From: Brugia malayi
Lineage: Eukaryota; Nematoda; Chromadorea; Rhabditida; Onchocercidae
NCBI RefSeq assembly: GCF_000002995.4
Contig: NW_025062475.1
Span: 7,444,187-7,508,186, forward strand
Length of the DNA stretch: 64,000 nucleotides
Direction: 5' to 3'
Below are positions 51,404 through 64,000 of this stretch, piece after piece. The notes below the pieces were generated by a model. That model was given only the letters and a program-made list of their open reading frames with translations. It did no database searches and was not told the origin of the DNA. How positions within the stretch are numbered: position 1 is the stretch's first letter; every line of letters starts with the position of its first letter. A program made the position numbers and the translations under genes.

Positions 51404-53317
51404 TCAGAAACAAATATGGTTGTACGTATTTATTTGTTCTTTAAGCATGCACATATTACAGTTGAATTGTTGCGCTACGTTCAGAGCTCTATCTGTTAAA
51501 TATAGAACATCTACAAGCTGCGAAAGCAAGCAATCCGCTACGGTAACTGTCAATCCCTGAGCACCTAAAATGAAGTAAATCAAAAATTTTGTGAATAAAA
51601 AACTCATCAAATATCATTATCATACTATATCATTATTAGAAATCATAAAAAAAAAACTCGAAATCCAAAAAAAAGTCGGTTTTAATTAGGGAAACAACCG
51701 ACATATTTTCTGAAGTTGTAAAATTAACATAATCACGTCTGATCTATGTGCTGCCATAACCTCACAAAACCAAAATCTCCCTGATTCTCCTCTAAAGCGA
51801 TGGTTGATAAATAGTAGTGACTACGTGGAATAACTGCTTGCATCTCAATCTCATTTCTTTACATCTTAAAACAGATATTAAATAGTTAAGCTATACGTAT
51901 ATAAAAACACTTCGAAAACAGCACCATTGGTTTTCGGTGTGACTTGATAAGCAGCACAAACAAGGCGATTTGCACTTATATAATATGAGAAAACCAAATC
52001 AGGTGGCAGTGGAGGATTGAAACATCGCGTTATCGCTGTATTACATAGTTCTAGCAACGTACGTTTTCCTGGCATGCATAATGTTAAACGTGCTTGTCCG
52101 ATCAAGTTTGTTATCTGAAAAAGGAAAATTGCTAATAAGCAGAAAATTTATTATATAAAACATTTCTTGTTGGATAAAAGTATTGTTGATACAAAGGAAA
52201 ATGGAAAGCGTAGAATTTTAGACTTAAATTATATATAAAAAATATATAAAATTTATCGAAAACAATTAAAAACTGGTAAAACGAGGGCAACAGATTGTAC
52301 CTTAGCAATAATGGTGGTAGCAGTGGATGACATCTTACTGATATCATCAGGTGGCACATGCCTAATCCACTTTAGTTTCTGAAGAATGGTTAATGTAATA
52401 AATTTTGGTCATTTAAGACTATTTTTCTCAAAAAACAAAAACAAAAAAAGGAACTGAAATTAGAATTGTAAAGAAACTCACCTGAATAATCATGCTTAGA
52501 GCCTGAACATAGTAGTTATCGGCATCTTGCATTTGCTGCAATTTCCATTGTACATCAGGCTGTGCAACTCCGCGATAAACACCACCAGGCATTTTCGGAT
52601 GCTTTATTATCACCTAAAAATCAATTGATTCAAGGAAATCGCTCTACATTTGTATTAAAAGTTCATATAAACAAAATAAGAACTTCTGAAAGAATCAGTA
52701 AATAATAAGTTTCCTCCTACTATAAAAGCGCAGAGCATTTTAATTTTGGATCTTTCTGGCATTACCTCGGTTTGTATAACGCTTTCGCCAAGCAGCGTGA
52801 CAGAACATTTGAACACTTCCGCTCCCGTTCGTTGTACCAACGAAAGTTTTTCTGTTGTCGGATTTTCAATCTCCAACTTAATTGACGAATCCACTTTAGT
52901 AGATAAATTCATTCTTTTACAAATTGCCCGTAAAATATTTTCTAGCTAAAATCTTTAAAACAAATAAATTATTAAGTAAAAATAGCTCAGTAATATAACT
53001 GTCAGTTAAAGCTAGTTTTCTAATTCTTGACATATATAACCATAGCTATAAATCTCTTCCAAAACATCCGATATTAATTCGTGCTAAATCCAACACCATG
53101 GATTGAAAATCTCTTAAGAAACCTTCATAAAAATTTCTACGATTTCCAAATTTTGAAACCAGTGCTGTTCAGCCAACAGACCATGTTGTATCAGTAATGC
53201 TCGCCTTCTCCTTGATTCAGGACTACTTCTGTGGATGTCATCATTACCATCACCATCATCATCACCCTGAGCTACCTGGCGGTGAACGGTTTCGGTGACA
53301 AAATCTGCTTTACTCAT
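51404..53317 (-). CDS. ROGDI: ROGDI homologue
   Basis: Six exons (53317-53123, 52945-52766, 52613-52482, 52378-52301, 52114-51911, 51556-51404) give 313 residues with continuous phase; human ROGDI has 287. The N-terminus is acidic (QGDDDGDGNDD), then LLAEQHWFQNLEIVEIFMK aligns with the N-terminal helix of the family. The clearest signature is QPDVQWKLQQMQDADNYYVQ, matching WKLQQIQDARNHV of ROGDI. LELCNTAITRCFNPPLPPDL and GAVFE follow, and a final helix (LSQLVDVLYLTDRALNVA). ROGDI is part of the Rabconnectin-3/RAVE-related machinery linked to V-ATPase assembly and synaptic function. Exon 6 starts at GTGCTCAG|GGA rather than TTTTAG|GTG, because only the former stays in frame. Confidence 0.9.
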
Positions 53318-53917
53318 TGCGACCTTTCATCATCTGAACATTACCTTCAAAGTACCATAAGACATGTTATCGTGACCTAGCAAAGTTACCACCATCATAT
53401 TCACATACTCACCTAACAAACAATCAGAAATCACCTCTGCCAACCGAATCACACAGCACTCCCTGTCATCCACCTCGTCCCTTTACGGGACACTATGCAA
53501 TGCTGATGAGTCATGCTTGATAAGTCTTTGAGGACAGACAGGTTAGCGTCAAGGTATCCTTCAGGTTACTTCTTTCCATTGCAGTCACTGGTTTTTAATA
53601 TGAACTGTGCTCTGAACCTTTCTTTCTTTTTTAAGAGAAGAAATAGGTCCATTCCTTCCGGGGAAAGGAAGAGAAGCACAAGGATGGCATCGTCATATGC
53701 ATTATTCGACATTTACTTCCTGTTCTGTTTAGCATTCAGTATTCTTTTATACAGACTTTAATTTGTTACGCAAAAATCGCTAGGTGAAAACTATTGGCTA
53801 AACAAAATAACAGGGCTCAAAGGTCTATTACTATGACTTATTATATCTGATCTATTTCGTTTCAGTCCCATATTTCACTCGCGCATCTTTATTTTTTGTG
53901 CAACTATCAATCAAGTC
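53318..53917. promoter_or_regulatory. Divergent promoter, ROGDI (-) and reductase (+)
   Basis: Only 606 bases separate the two start codons, so both promoters must lie here or overlap. The acceptor-like TCAAGTCAG at 53911-53919 sits just before the reductase ATG. An open frame at 53513-53761 (+) is probably not coding. Confidence 0.5.
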
Positions 53918-53923
53918 AGGAGA

Positions 53924-56251
53924 ATGTCACTGCCTACAGTATTTGTGGTTTGTTACCTTTTTTCCTCTTAGATTTCTGTGTAAGTGTTATTTAAATGAAT
54001 GACCAGGTTGCCTACATTTGCCTACACTGAATGGTATCAATGCTAATCCTGGGAAGAATCTCACCAATAGTAAGTTCATTACAGTTTTAATCAAGAAGCT
54101 TCGATTACTTCAGTCCTCATTTGATTGGCCAACATCGAACCTATAAACCTACTGCTACTTTTATTAACGTAGATATCTTCTGTTTAATACTGTTGCAATA
54201 TAGCCCCTTTAAAATAAAGCCGATTGACTAGCTTTGGTAGGAATTATCATTGCAGATTGCATAGTTAATAAACAGTTGAAATTTAGAATACTAAATATTC
54301 TTTTTCTTTTTTAAAAAAAGTGTTCCTTTTTCTATCAAAAATTTGAAAATGCTGAGACATTAGGGTTTGCTCAATCAGTTATTCATCAGTTTCACAGATT
54401 ACTGGTGCGAACAAAGGAATTGGTTATGGTATAGTGAAAGGTCTTGCTGAAAAGTTGCAGACTGCAATCATATACCTTACGGGTATTATTTGCATGTTGC
54501 AATGAATATTAATTATAACTTGTAACTGTACTTACCGGAAGAAGAAAAATGGAAGGTTCACTGACGAATCAGTTTTGCTTTCCCTAAATTTCTTCATGGA
54601 TCAGATCATTTTTATTGTAATATTCAATAATCTCCATTCCTTTTTTTTTTTCCACAGCTAATGGAATACAATTTCTTCATTTTTACAGCGAGGAATGAGA
54701 AATTAGGTAGAGAATCGTTGGACAAACTGATCAAAGAACTGGGCGATAATCGTCACTCTGACATTCGTTTTCATCAACTTGACATCACTGATCATACCAG
54801 CTGCGAGAATTTTGCTTCCTACTTGAAAAAAGAGCACAATGGACTGGATGTATTGATTAACAATGCAGGATTTGCTTTCAAAGTGATTAAATAACTGATA
54901 CAAAATTTTTTACGCTTACATTTTGAATCAAATGATATTACAATAAAGATATAGAATCGCTCTATAATTTTTTACTTTGGTCATTGTAAAAATATTTGAA
55001 AATGACTTTATTAAAGGGTGTATTAATAGCCATTTTCAAAAGGAGGAATGTGTTTTTTTTGTTGAGCTTTGGAAAGTGAAAGATTGAATGATGGTCATGC
55101 ACTTCAGAACGCAGCTACTGAACCACCAGAAAAACAGGCTCGCGTAACAATTGGTATCAATTATAATGGTACTAAACAAGTCTCTGACATACTATTACCC
55201 CTCATTCGAGACGGTGGAAGGTTAATTTTTTTCAGCTTCTATTAGTTAATCAAAATTAAAGGAAGCAGTTTTCCAGGTCTCAGGTAGTTGTTGGTTTTTT
55301 CTGTGCATGTTAATTACATTTTTTATTTAGAGTTGTTAACGTAAGCAGTTCGGAAGGTGTTATTGCTGGTCGTTATAGTGATGAAATTATTGCTAGGCTT
55401 ACCAGTCCTTCGTTAACAATTGCTGATATCGATAAGTTTACTCGTGATTACATAAAGTGAAGACTTTCATTAATACAAATTATGTTTTTTGTATTAGAAT
55501 AAATGTAATTAAATGAATAAAAGTAATTAAATAAAGGGAATAGTGGTAAGAAGCAAGGAGGATTTGGAAAACTTTTTTGTCATTGAATAATGATTAGTAC
55601 ACGGAATTTTTTTGTATCGTATAGTGTTAGTCTTTATCATAAGAATACTATTCCAGGGCTTGCATTGAAGATAAACGGAGAGAAAATGGCTTTCCTAACT
55701 CAGCATACAAAGTGTCAAAAGCTGCAGTTATAGCACTCACATTCATCCAAGCGAAAGAACTGAAAAGCCGGAATATTTTGGTGAATGCGGTTCGTCGTTT
55801 CTTTTCTTGATTTTCTGAAACTTTATTCTAAATGCTATACTGAAAAATGTTTAAGGTATTCATTAATGAGCAGGATAACTTTATTTCTTCATTCAGTTTT
55901 TTTTTTTCTTACCCGTTTTAGCGAATTCTAAATTTTTGTTTCGTGAAATCAAGGAGTTTTTGGTCGTAGTAAGGGAATGGATTATTGAGACGCATTAATT
56001 CATTACAATTTTCGGGATAGATTCGTAAAGGTGAGTAACTCTCAATTCTTTATTGAAATGAATAGAAGTTTTTGCAGTGTCATCCCGGATATGTTAATAC
56101 CGACATGACAAGTCATCACGGTCTTCTAACAGTTGAAGAAGGTGCTGACACACCTATTTATTTAGCAACTTTGGAAGGCAACGGTCCAACTGGAAAATTT
56201 TTTTATAAGAGAAAAGAGATCGATTGGAGTGTACCATTTGTTAGCAGTTGA
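53924..56251 (+). CDS. Carbonyl reductase-type short-chain dehydrogenase
   Basis: Seven exons (53924-53947, 54398-54482, 54689-54882, 55108-55220, 55331-55456, 55657-55789, 56078-56251) join in phase to 282 residues; human CBR1 has 277. The Rossmann motif TGANKGIG is at residues 10-17. TARNEKLG follows, with an Arg suited to NADPH. LDVLINNAG, then VVNVSSSEG (catalytic Ser near 144-146), and SAYKVSK (Tyr198, Lys202) complete the active site. The insertion before the catalytic Tyr (LTIADIDKFTRDYIKACIED) is the hallmark of the CBR1 type. It ends CHPGYVNTDMT, then a short tail. Likely a cytosolic NADPH-dependent reductase of carbonyls or quinones. Exon 1 encodes only eight residues (MSLPTVFV) and supplies the first strand. 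Confidence 0.93.
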
Positions 56252-57011
56252 TTTTTTGAATTCATCAATCAGTAATTTGTGATTCTGTGAAGTTCATTAC
56301 CAGTCAGTAGTCTCTTTATGTATCTTGAGCGTTTTTGTTTATTTATTAAACCATTTTTTTTTTCAATGAAACAAAAGAAAATAGGGAGGAATTATTATTA
56401 TTAGAACATGTAGGGGAAAGTTATTCATATGGTTGTAACCGTTAAGACATTAGGTAGTTTCCTGCATTACCAATGATATTTCTCAGCACAATCATGCAGA
56501 ATTCATTTTCGATGCGAATTCACTTTAAATGATTGCGGTAATGTTTACATTCATGAAACAAAAGAATCACTGTCTCTTTAACGTTTAGATAAAAGTTGAT
56601 GCAGTAAAACCACAATAGTTATTCAAAGTCGATGGTACACATGCTGTTTCAACTTTTTATAAAATTTATGTGATTTGAATATGTACGGCTATTATTATTG
56701 AATAATTAATAAGAGTGAAAAGGCAATGAAAACTTATCTCTTAAAATTGATGATTTAACTGAGTTGCCATATCGACGGATCAGGAAATCATATTAAAGCA
56801 ATTTAACGACATATTATCGGTGAATGTTGTTACGACAAAATATTTCTCGTTAATTTTTTTTAAAAAGACATTTCGATATGGTAGATGATCAGCATCGTCC
56901 TTAAGTATGGAAGTTGAAGTTAGTAAACTTAGTAAACGATGAGTAATTTAAGAACGATGACACTTAACATTGCTTTTGTTTGTAATTCATTTGTTCAACA
57001 TGACTTATAGT
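56252..57011. other. Convergent intergenic, reductase (+) and GPCR (-)
   Basis: About 760 bases of AT-rich 3' flanking sequence for both genes. Nothing else is recognised. Confidence 0.55.
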
Positions 57012-58975
57012 TCAGTTCGTTCTTGAACTAACAGCCAGAGTTACACTTTTGCCACAAACAAGTGTTATTTGGTCACACTTATAAATGCTTTTCTGAATGC
57101 ATTCCGGAAATAATTGCCTCACGTGGCACGCAATATCGTCCTGTTTTATGAGGATTGCAGCTATATTTGTTAATGGATTTAGATTACAACTAATTGCTAC
57201 TGCTACACGGATCAATTCGGAATAGTAGGTTGTTGGATCGTCATCATTATCGCCTATCAACAACTTAATGCATAATGGTATCACGTAAAAAAACAAAGTG
57301 AACACACAGGAAACACCCATTGTAATGGTAAGCTTACACTGGCGTGCTTCAAATAACCGTAGCGATGTCTCCTGAAATATACAGTATTGGAGTATTTGTC
57401 TCCTGTGCTCACACTGCATCAGATACATAGACGAAATTTCAAGTTCAAACACTTTCTATTTGCATCACATTAAAAATATCTTAAAAATGAGCCACTTGAA
57501 ATGTTCAAATAGACTTTCGTTATTCACTTTATTTATTACTTACTTTATTATTGTTGTTGTTTATTATTATTATTACTGTTATTATTATTATATTAATTAT
57601 TAATTATTAGTTCAATTTATTATTAAATTGGATTTTTGTGGTAGGAAGAATTCATTTTCAATCTGAAGAAAGCGCTTAAATCAATCAAAATTAGGGCCAG
57701 TCAAAACAGGAACAGACAATACCAACAAAAAGGAGATTATATAAGAAGCCCTAGACAATTATAACAATCTGATCTAAAGTAACTTCTGTCTCTTCCTTAC
57801 TGCCTTCTGTTTGTTCTGTTTTTTCTTCCTTTCTGTTTACCTATCTTTTTCCTTTTCTTCAGTTAGAAGAACAGCAAATGTAAACTAACCGATTGATTAC
57901 TTTTTATCCGGCGAAGATGTTTTCTGCTCAACAAATACACAGCAATGTAGAGAATAACACTTAAGGATGTGGAAATGATCATCACCAAAGCATGCAAATC
58001 CGCGAAAAACGGCTGCAGAACATCACCTGACCTGAATATAGATGTTCCGTAAGGAGTGAAATGATCCGGTTTAGCAATTTATCTGTGAACTAATCAACAT
58101 TTACCAACAAAAACCATGCAACATAGATTCCGTATCTTTGAAGGAAAAAAACCAGCAAACGAAGATGAATAGTGACACTGAACCGAAATAAAAAGTGATC
58201 TGAAATTTAGCTCTGATCATTACTTAAGGCTTTTGAGATTTCAATGTAAAATTGAAAAATTGCAAAATTCAAGAAGGATGTTTCGGAGTCCTTACAACCA
58301 AAGATTCAAAAAAAAAAAAGTGCTTTATGCTAAAATTGGAAATTAACCTGCTTGATTTGATATGAATAGTTCTTCTCGAAATATCGCATAGGAAATAAAA
58401 GTGAAATGATGCGGTCTGTACTTACCATAAGTGTCGATATTGCTGACATTAACTCTGACCTGAATCATTATTTGCAGATTAATATTCCGATTAGCAATAT
58501 TCTGATTAGGATGGGTCATAGGAACTTACAGACGAAGAGATAAATAAAAAAAAAATGAAAAACAAAATGTTAGAATTTACCAGGTAATCACTGTTGACCA
58601 TGGTAACAACAAGCAAGATCGTCTGGTTATCCGAAAGCATCCAAGTCCTAATACAATTAGACGACCGATCCCGGCTAGGCAAAATCCAAATCCCAACGTT
58701 GTGTCGGCAAAAATCTATGAATGAGATACTGCATTTAAAAAAATGGCAGAAACAGCTTTAAAAAGTGAAGGAACGGATAAGTAAAGTTATTGGACATCAA
58801 ATAATCTAATGTCATTTTGGTTAATTACCTGCGCAAACAAAATGATGTATTGTCGTCTGAGATGACGATGTTTGATTAATACTAATTCAACCATACCATT
58901 GCAAATGATAAGCAGAAATCCTTCAAATGCATAAATAGCAAATGTAATTGTTAAGAATAGCTCCCTATTTTCCAT
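57012..58975 (-). CDS. Seven-transmembrane GPCR, nematode chemoreceptor-like
   Basis: Six exons (58975-58829, 58714-58581, 58459-58426, 58199-58105, 58031-57890, 57371-57012) give 303 residues, the usual length for nematode serpentine receptors. TM1 is LTITFAIYAFEGFLLIICNG with an N-G pair, followed by KHRHLRRQYIILFAQ. TM2-TM3 include FADTTLGFGFCLAGIGRL and a Cys. TM4 is YFGSVSLFIFVCWFFSF, TM5 ALVMIISTSLSVILYIAVYL, TM6 GVSCVFTLFFYVIPLCIKLL, and TM7 ends ISCNLNPLTNIAAILI, with an NP motif like NPxxY. The closest feel is the srsx-type rhodopsin-like group; ligand and exact subfamily are unknown. The usual DRY motif is not evident. The start codon is 11 bases after ACGAACACAG, a trans-splice-like acceptor at 58986-58987. 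Confidence 0.82.
57553..57610. repeat. TTA-rich simple repeat
   Basis: A TTATTATTATTATTA-type stretch with interruptions lies inside GPCR intron 5 (between 57371 and 57890). It is a low-complexity repeat. Confidence 0.8.
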
Positions 58976-58987
58976 TACTATGGCGCT

Positions 58988-61900
58988 GTGTTCGTAAAAA
59001 AATTGGCAACTGAAAGTGATGTGAAGTTTGCATTTAAATTGGACACACAACATGAATAAGTTGAAATGAGCCAAAATTAGTCAGCAATTCTATGAGTCAG
59101 ATGGAAATCTGAATAAAGCGCTTCATATATTTGCTTGCTGTGTCTAATGACATTACATTGTGATTAACTTATCACTACTGATTAGTGAATTTAACAAGAA
59201 TGAATCAACCACTGACATCATATGTCTTTTTATAATCAATAAAAAGAACTGCTTGATTGAACTTAATGAAATACCTTTTTAGGATACATTAAATAATATG
59301 ATCATGGGAATTGTCGCTGCATGAATGGCTTTGCTAAAAAGCATTACAAGCGTTAAAACAAAAGTTTTCATGCATGCTGAAAACGTTAAACTAAGCTAAT
59401 TACATTTATAATTGGTGAGAAAATTCCTTGTCACAGGCAGCAAAATCCTAAAATTACTATTTGAGCTTTCCAAAAATAATCTCTAAGAAATGGTAATTCA
59501 TAAATTAAAAAAGAGCTATTTTGAGAGCTAATTATTTCTATCTCTAACACTGAATTGAATGAATGAATGAATGCTTCCATTGTTGGAATTTGTTTAAGTA
59601 CTTAAAAGGACTATCAATAACAATAATCCAAGCTGCAGATACAGTGAAATTGTTTTCACTTCAAACTCTAAAAAAAAGATCAGATGGAGCTGTCGATTAA
59701 AGCTGCAAAACTGATTGTTAGGAAAAACAGAAAAGTTTAAATATTTTTGAAAGGAGTTCCCTGCATGCGACACAACTGCTCTTATCAACGTACTAATATC
59801 ATTGTTTCATTCTTCTCTGAAGACTACTCGTCAACTATTACAGTATAAATCGCTAAACTTTTGTCTTAAATAGACATATCTCTCACAAACAGAAAAGTCC
59901 TCTACTATCGTATCAGTTTTATTGATGAAATATTTAATGCCTTTACTACTTTATTCACATTTTTGCAGAAATATATCATGTATAGCTAAACTGAACATTA
60001 GTTACTAATAGATTCTTGTTAAATAATAGCGTAACGCATAATGGATTAAATTAAAAATTTTGTGAATATCAGATTAGATGTGTTGCAAAAATATAAATTC
60101 TTCTCAAATAGTTACATCTATAAACTTTTCGTTTGCGTATGGCAACATTTTTCGAAAATATTTTTATAGCTCTTTATGTTACTTCTTCAGAACCCTTACA
60201 ACGATAGAAATTCTGCAATCATCTAAAAGGCATTTACAACGCTAACCATTATTGTTTTGACCAATAATGATCAGTGAGACTAATCAATTTTTCAATTAAG
60301 GTTGAGTAATTAATGAAAATAAAAATCAGATTAATATTAAGTAAAGTTTATCTGCTAATGCAAGATAGGTTTAACTGTAGCAGTTCCTTCTTAATCAGCT
60401 ACAGATTACTGATAACAATGAAGTAATCGTATCTCTGATCAAAACGAATTAATTTTTTCGATTTTTCACGTTACTGAATTAGAATCAGCAGTACATTAAT
60501 TACAGCTCAATGTTCCATAAGGTTACAATAATTGGAAACCCCTTTAGTGATTAGAATCTTTCAATCAATAAATTAAATGTACAATAATTAATATCGAAAA
60601 ACTGATATGTTAATTAAATTTTGTCAGAACGTAAATAAGCATGTCTGTTGAAAATTTTGAAAAAAATTCTCTTGGTATTGTTTAAAAAGTAACGTCTATT
60701 TTAATAATCCATTCATAATCAGCAGACTGAGGGAAAACATAATGAAAGGAAAAGAATGCGTTGCAGAGTTATTAACATGAAGCAATTCAGGTGTAAACAA
60801 CAAATCATTAATGATATCCAAAAGTTGTTTCTAAACATGAAATAATTATTGCCATAGATTGCACTCACATTTCACTTTTCTATCATTTTTATGAATGTTA
60901 GCATATTATTTAACAAGCCTTACTATTATCAGAAATTATTTCTTCTTTACTCACATACTATTACAAAAAAAAAAAATTTAAATATAAAAATTTTCAATTT
61001 TAATTGCTACTAAACATTAAATATTGAAAATTTATGTATCTGTCAGCAATATATTTTGCTCAAAAGCAACACTCAGCCAAAACTTTAAATGAAATCGGAT
61101 TTGAAACAGTTTTAAGCGATAATTATTTTTTTAATTTCGTTACAAGATCATAAATAACGACATTACAAGAAAAAATACGTAGACATCTCTCAAGCCTCAT
61201 TCATATTTCTGCTTCTTCTGCTTACAACTAACTGAATTTATGTTTTATATGATAACTGGTCGAATGATTTTATTTCTTATAAACCAAAGTTGAAAGTATC
61301 CGGAATGAAAAGTTATTACAGCTTTACAAACATCGTTTGTATCAAATGTGTACATAATAGCTCTGCTAACTAACAATATAATAGTGAAATTAATTCCTAG
61401 AAACTTAAGTAGCATATATTAATTAATGAGAACCTCAAATACTTAAATCCATTACAGCAACGAATTGTACAATGTGTTATAACGAATAATCAGAAATCTT
61501 AGTGATTATCTGTTCTCAAGCATTTTCATGATCTTTCCTAAGTCTGAATTTCAGATGTACAACAATTGCAAGTCTATGTTCACTAACCATTGTTGTATGA
61601 GCTACAGTTTCTTTCCTTGGTTATTGTCAGATGTATTCAGTCTAGCAAAGTTGTCACTTTCTATAGTCTTTTTTATAAATCATATCGTTCTTATTTTGCT
61701 AACAAAACAATTTCTTCATTTTGAACAATGTTTTATAAATAAGCTTAAAGACGTATTTATTTGGAAAGAGAACCGTAACAACCAAAGTATTTTGTTGACG
61801 AGAAATAAATTTCTTTATTTCACAACTTAGAAACGTGCTTCTCAAACTCTCGAAAGGATTTTTTGCATGCTCCTGATTCTGTTTTTGGCTCTTATCTTCC

Positions 61901-62242
61901 TTGCAAAACTTTTTAAATTACAAATGTAGAATTATAGTTAAAGTTTGAGCAGATGATAGACTAAAGGTTTGTTAATATTGCAGGTTAATTCCTTTAAATT
62001 AAAATATGTTTCGAACCAAAATGAAAAAATCGTTAGAATTTCTTTTTGTCTGACAATACTTTCCTAATCCAATTAATAAACAGTGCAATAAGTATTAAAA
62101 TTATACATAATAGAATTGCATTATTTCGGAATGTTTTTCAATATCAAATAGTAGATTAACTATTAAACCTTTAGCCTAAAAATTGTTATTCATTTATCAA
62201 TCCAGTAAATAAATAAACATAACTGAGAATATAAACAAATGC

Positions 62243-62290
<48 letters not shown>

Positions 62291-64000
62291 GATTATTTCT
62301 TTCAGATGAATTTGAACTTCATGGAAATAGAGATAGAATTTCTGCTTTATCGGGCATAATTATGATTAGCCAAATTTTGAAATATGAGTTATTTGTCCAA
62401 TAATAATGCTAATATGTTATGGTGTTGAAGAACTTTTGAAATGTTTCACATTTAACTAAATGTAAGGAAAGCTACAGGTTTCGAATCAATCAAAGAGGAA
62501 GTTAGACTCATCCAGTGCAGTTGAGAGGAAAACTAGAAATATAGTAAAATCGATAGGGATATGTGAAATAACACCATAATGGTTGCAATTTGTGATGCTT
62601 AAATGATTATCTTTCTTATCAATATAAAACACTTTCTTATCAAACACGGTGTTGAACAGGAACCTTTAAGATGATACTTCGGATCTTGGATCCCTCATTA
62701 ATTTTTAATGATAGTTTCCTTCGAATCAAAATGAAACATCAACAATTCGATAATGATGTTTGAAGTGAGTGTAGATCACCCCATCGATCACTAATGTTGA
62801 GTAAAATTACTTTTCCCAGCTCTTCAGCACTTTGTGACAGTTTTTCTAATCTGTTAAAATAGAACGGATTAACGATATCGAGATCGTTTCTTCTAATCAT
62901 AAGTTATGCAGGTATTAGTGTCATCATACATTAGATAATATTCAAAAATCTGCTTTATTCTTTATTATTTCATTTTATCGTCAGGAAGTTGTACATTCAA
63001 GAAGTTAAGCACACAATACTTCAAACTTAAATAACACAAAAAAAAAATCACTGATTTTAAAGAGAACAATGATCCTTTCTCTGACTTCACATATCACTAA
63101 AATTTTCAATGAGGAATTGATTACTTTGTGAAAATTCTGGTATCATTGGAGATTTAACGACTAGGAACAATTTTTGGATCCAGAGTTTTGTTTCAAAAAT
63201 TGACAGTTCAAAATTGGTGCTTCGTTTTTAAAAAGCAATGAATGCAGACTTTTGTTGACTCATTGATAGAGTTGAGATTAGCTAACACAACACTACTAAT
63301 GGCTAATGGCTAGTGGTTAACGTAAACTACGGATTGGGTGGCATATCACATTATTTCAAATTACTGTTGTAATACTTTGCTATCATTTTTTCTTGTTTTC
63401 ATTATTCCAAACGAATCACTTTATTTTACTATTTAATTGATGATTCTCCTCGCCGATACTTTTCCGCCTTCCACCACTGTTGGTAGCTCAAATTTGTAAA
63501 ACTTCTTTTAGTCAGTTCTTTTGAAATATTTCGATTCATCTTCATGTCATTTGAAAAGGAAATGGAAAGAATGGGAGTCAATTTTCCATTTGTAATTTCT
63601 GTTTTTTTATCATATGAACACTTATCATAAGGAGCATAGCTGAACCTCGGACTAAGCTTTCAACCTGTTTATCATATCAGCATTGACTGCTTATTAAAAT
63701 TCAGCGTAATCAACTATAATGGAATATAAAGCGGTGAAGTGTAAAATGTTAAATGCAATGGAATGTAAAATAGCACTATGAAATGTAAATTGCTATCAAG
63801 GCTATTTGCATTCAAAATTCGACGATCCACAAATTTTCTTGTATAAAATTTTCATAATAAGAATACGTGATCAGTTGTAGAAACAGCACTAATAAAGGCG
63901 AATTTGCTCCGTAGCAAACGAATACATTTAGTGCAGAGATGAAATCAGCGATTTCACTGACAGTTTCCTGTAATGGTCAGGATTGCTGGTTGATCTGAAA
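58988..64000. other. Gene-poor AT-rich region upstream of the GPCR
   Basis: I find no supportable exon, RNA gene or mobile-element coding sequence in the last 5 kb. Open frames at 59594-59788 (-) and 61528-61830 (+) have no domain and low-complexity composition. A TA microsatellite lies at 62246-62287. The region presumably includes the GPCR promoter and flanking intergenic or intronic DNA of a gene outside the window. Confidence 0.45.
62246..62287. repeat. (TA)n microsatellite
   Basis: About 21 uninterrupted TA units. A simple repeat, likely polymorphic in length. Confidence 0.95.

Overview
The window is nuclear DNA of a nematode, most likely a filarial or related spirurid worm. The genes are split into many short exons by AT-rich introns with TTTCAG-type acceptors. 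Several start codons lie just downstream of a pyrimidine tract plus AG with no usable exon upstream, as expected for spliced-leader trans-splicing. The proteins are of animal type, including nematode receptor families and a secreted omega-class glutathione transferase. No species is assigned.

Eleven genes and one probable decayed gene were rebuilt exon by exon. Each joined reading frame was checked for phase continuity and family motifs. From left to right: (1) a CWF19L2-like spliceosome and debranching factor on the minus strand (1-8145), running off the left edge; (2) a PAN/apple-domain protein on the plus strand (3709-5053), nested inside a 5 kb intron of gene 1; (3) a three-finger CCCH protein like ZC3H10, minus (9984-11406); (4) kinesin-1 heavy chain (unc-116/KIF5), minus, 21 exons (12934-19458); (5) a C2H2 zinc-finger protein, minus (21791-23835); (6) SBDS, plus (24866-26302); (7) an omega-class GST with a signal peptide and long N-terminal extension, plus (29678-32083); (8) a divergent small heat-shock (alpha-crystallin) protein, plus (35380-36722); (9) a complete Cys-loop anion channel, minus (38230-46191); (10) fragments of a VPS4/katanin-type AAA ATPase that looks decayed, minus (47309-49945); (11) a ROGDI homologue, minus (51404-53317); (12) a carbonyl-reductase-type short-chain dehydrogenase, plus (53924-56251); (13) a seven-transmembrane chemoreceptor-like protein, minus (57012-58975). 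The last 5 kb has no gene I can support.

The genes do not form one pathway. They are a mix of housekeeping functions (splicing, ribosome maturation, transport motor), stress and xenobiotic functions (GST, small HSP, reductase) and neuronal or sensory functions (ion channel, GPCR, ROGDI). The main points of interest are the nested gene, three GC-AG introns each required by the reading frame, the secreted GST architecture, the shortened CwfJ region, and the ATPase remnant with an altered Walker B motif. I found no evidence for an unknown multi-gene system, CRISPR array, intact transposon or rRNA.
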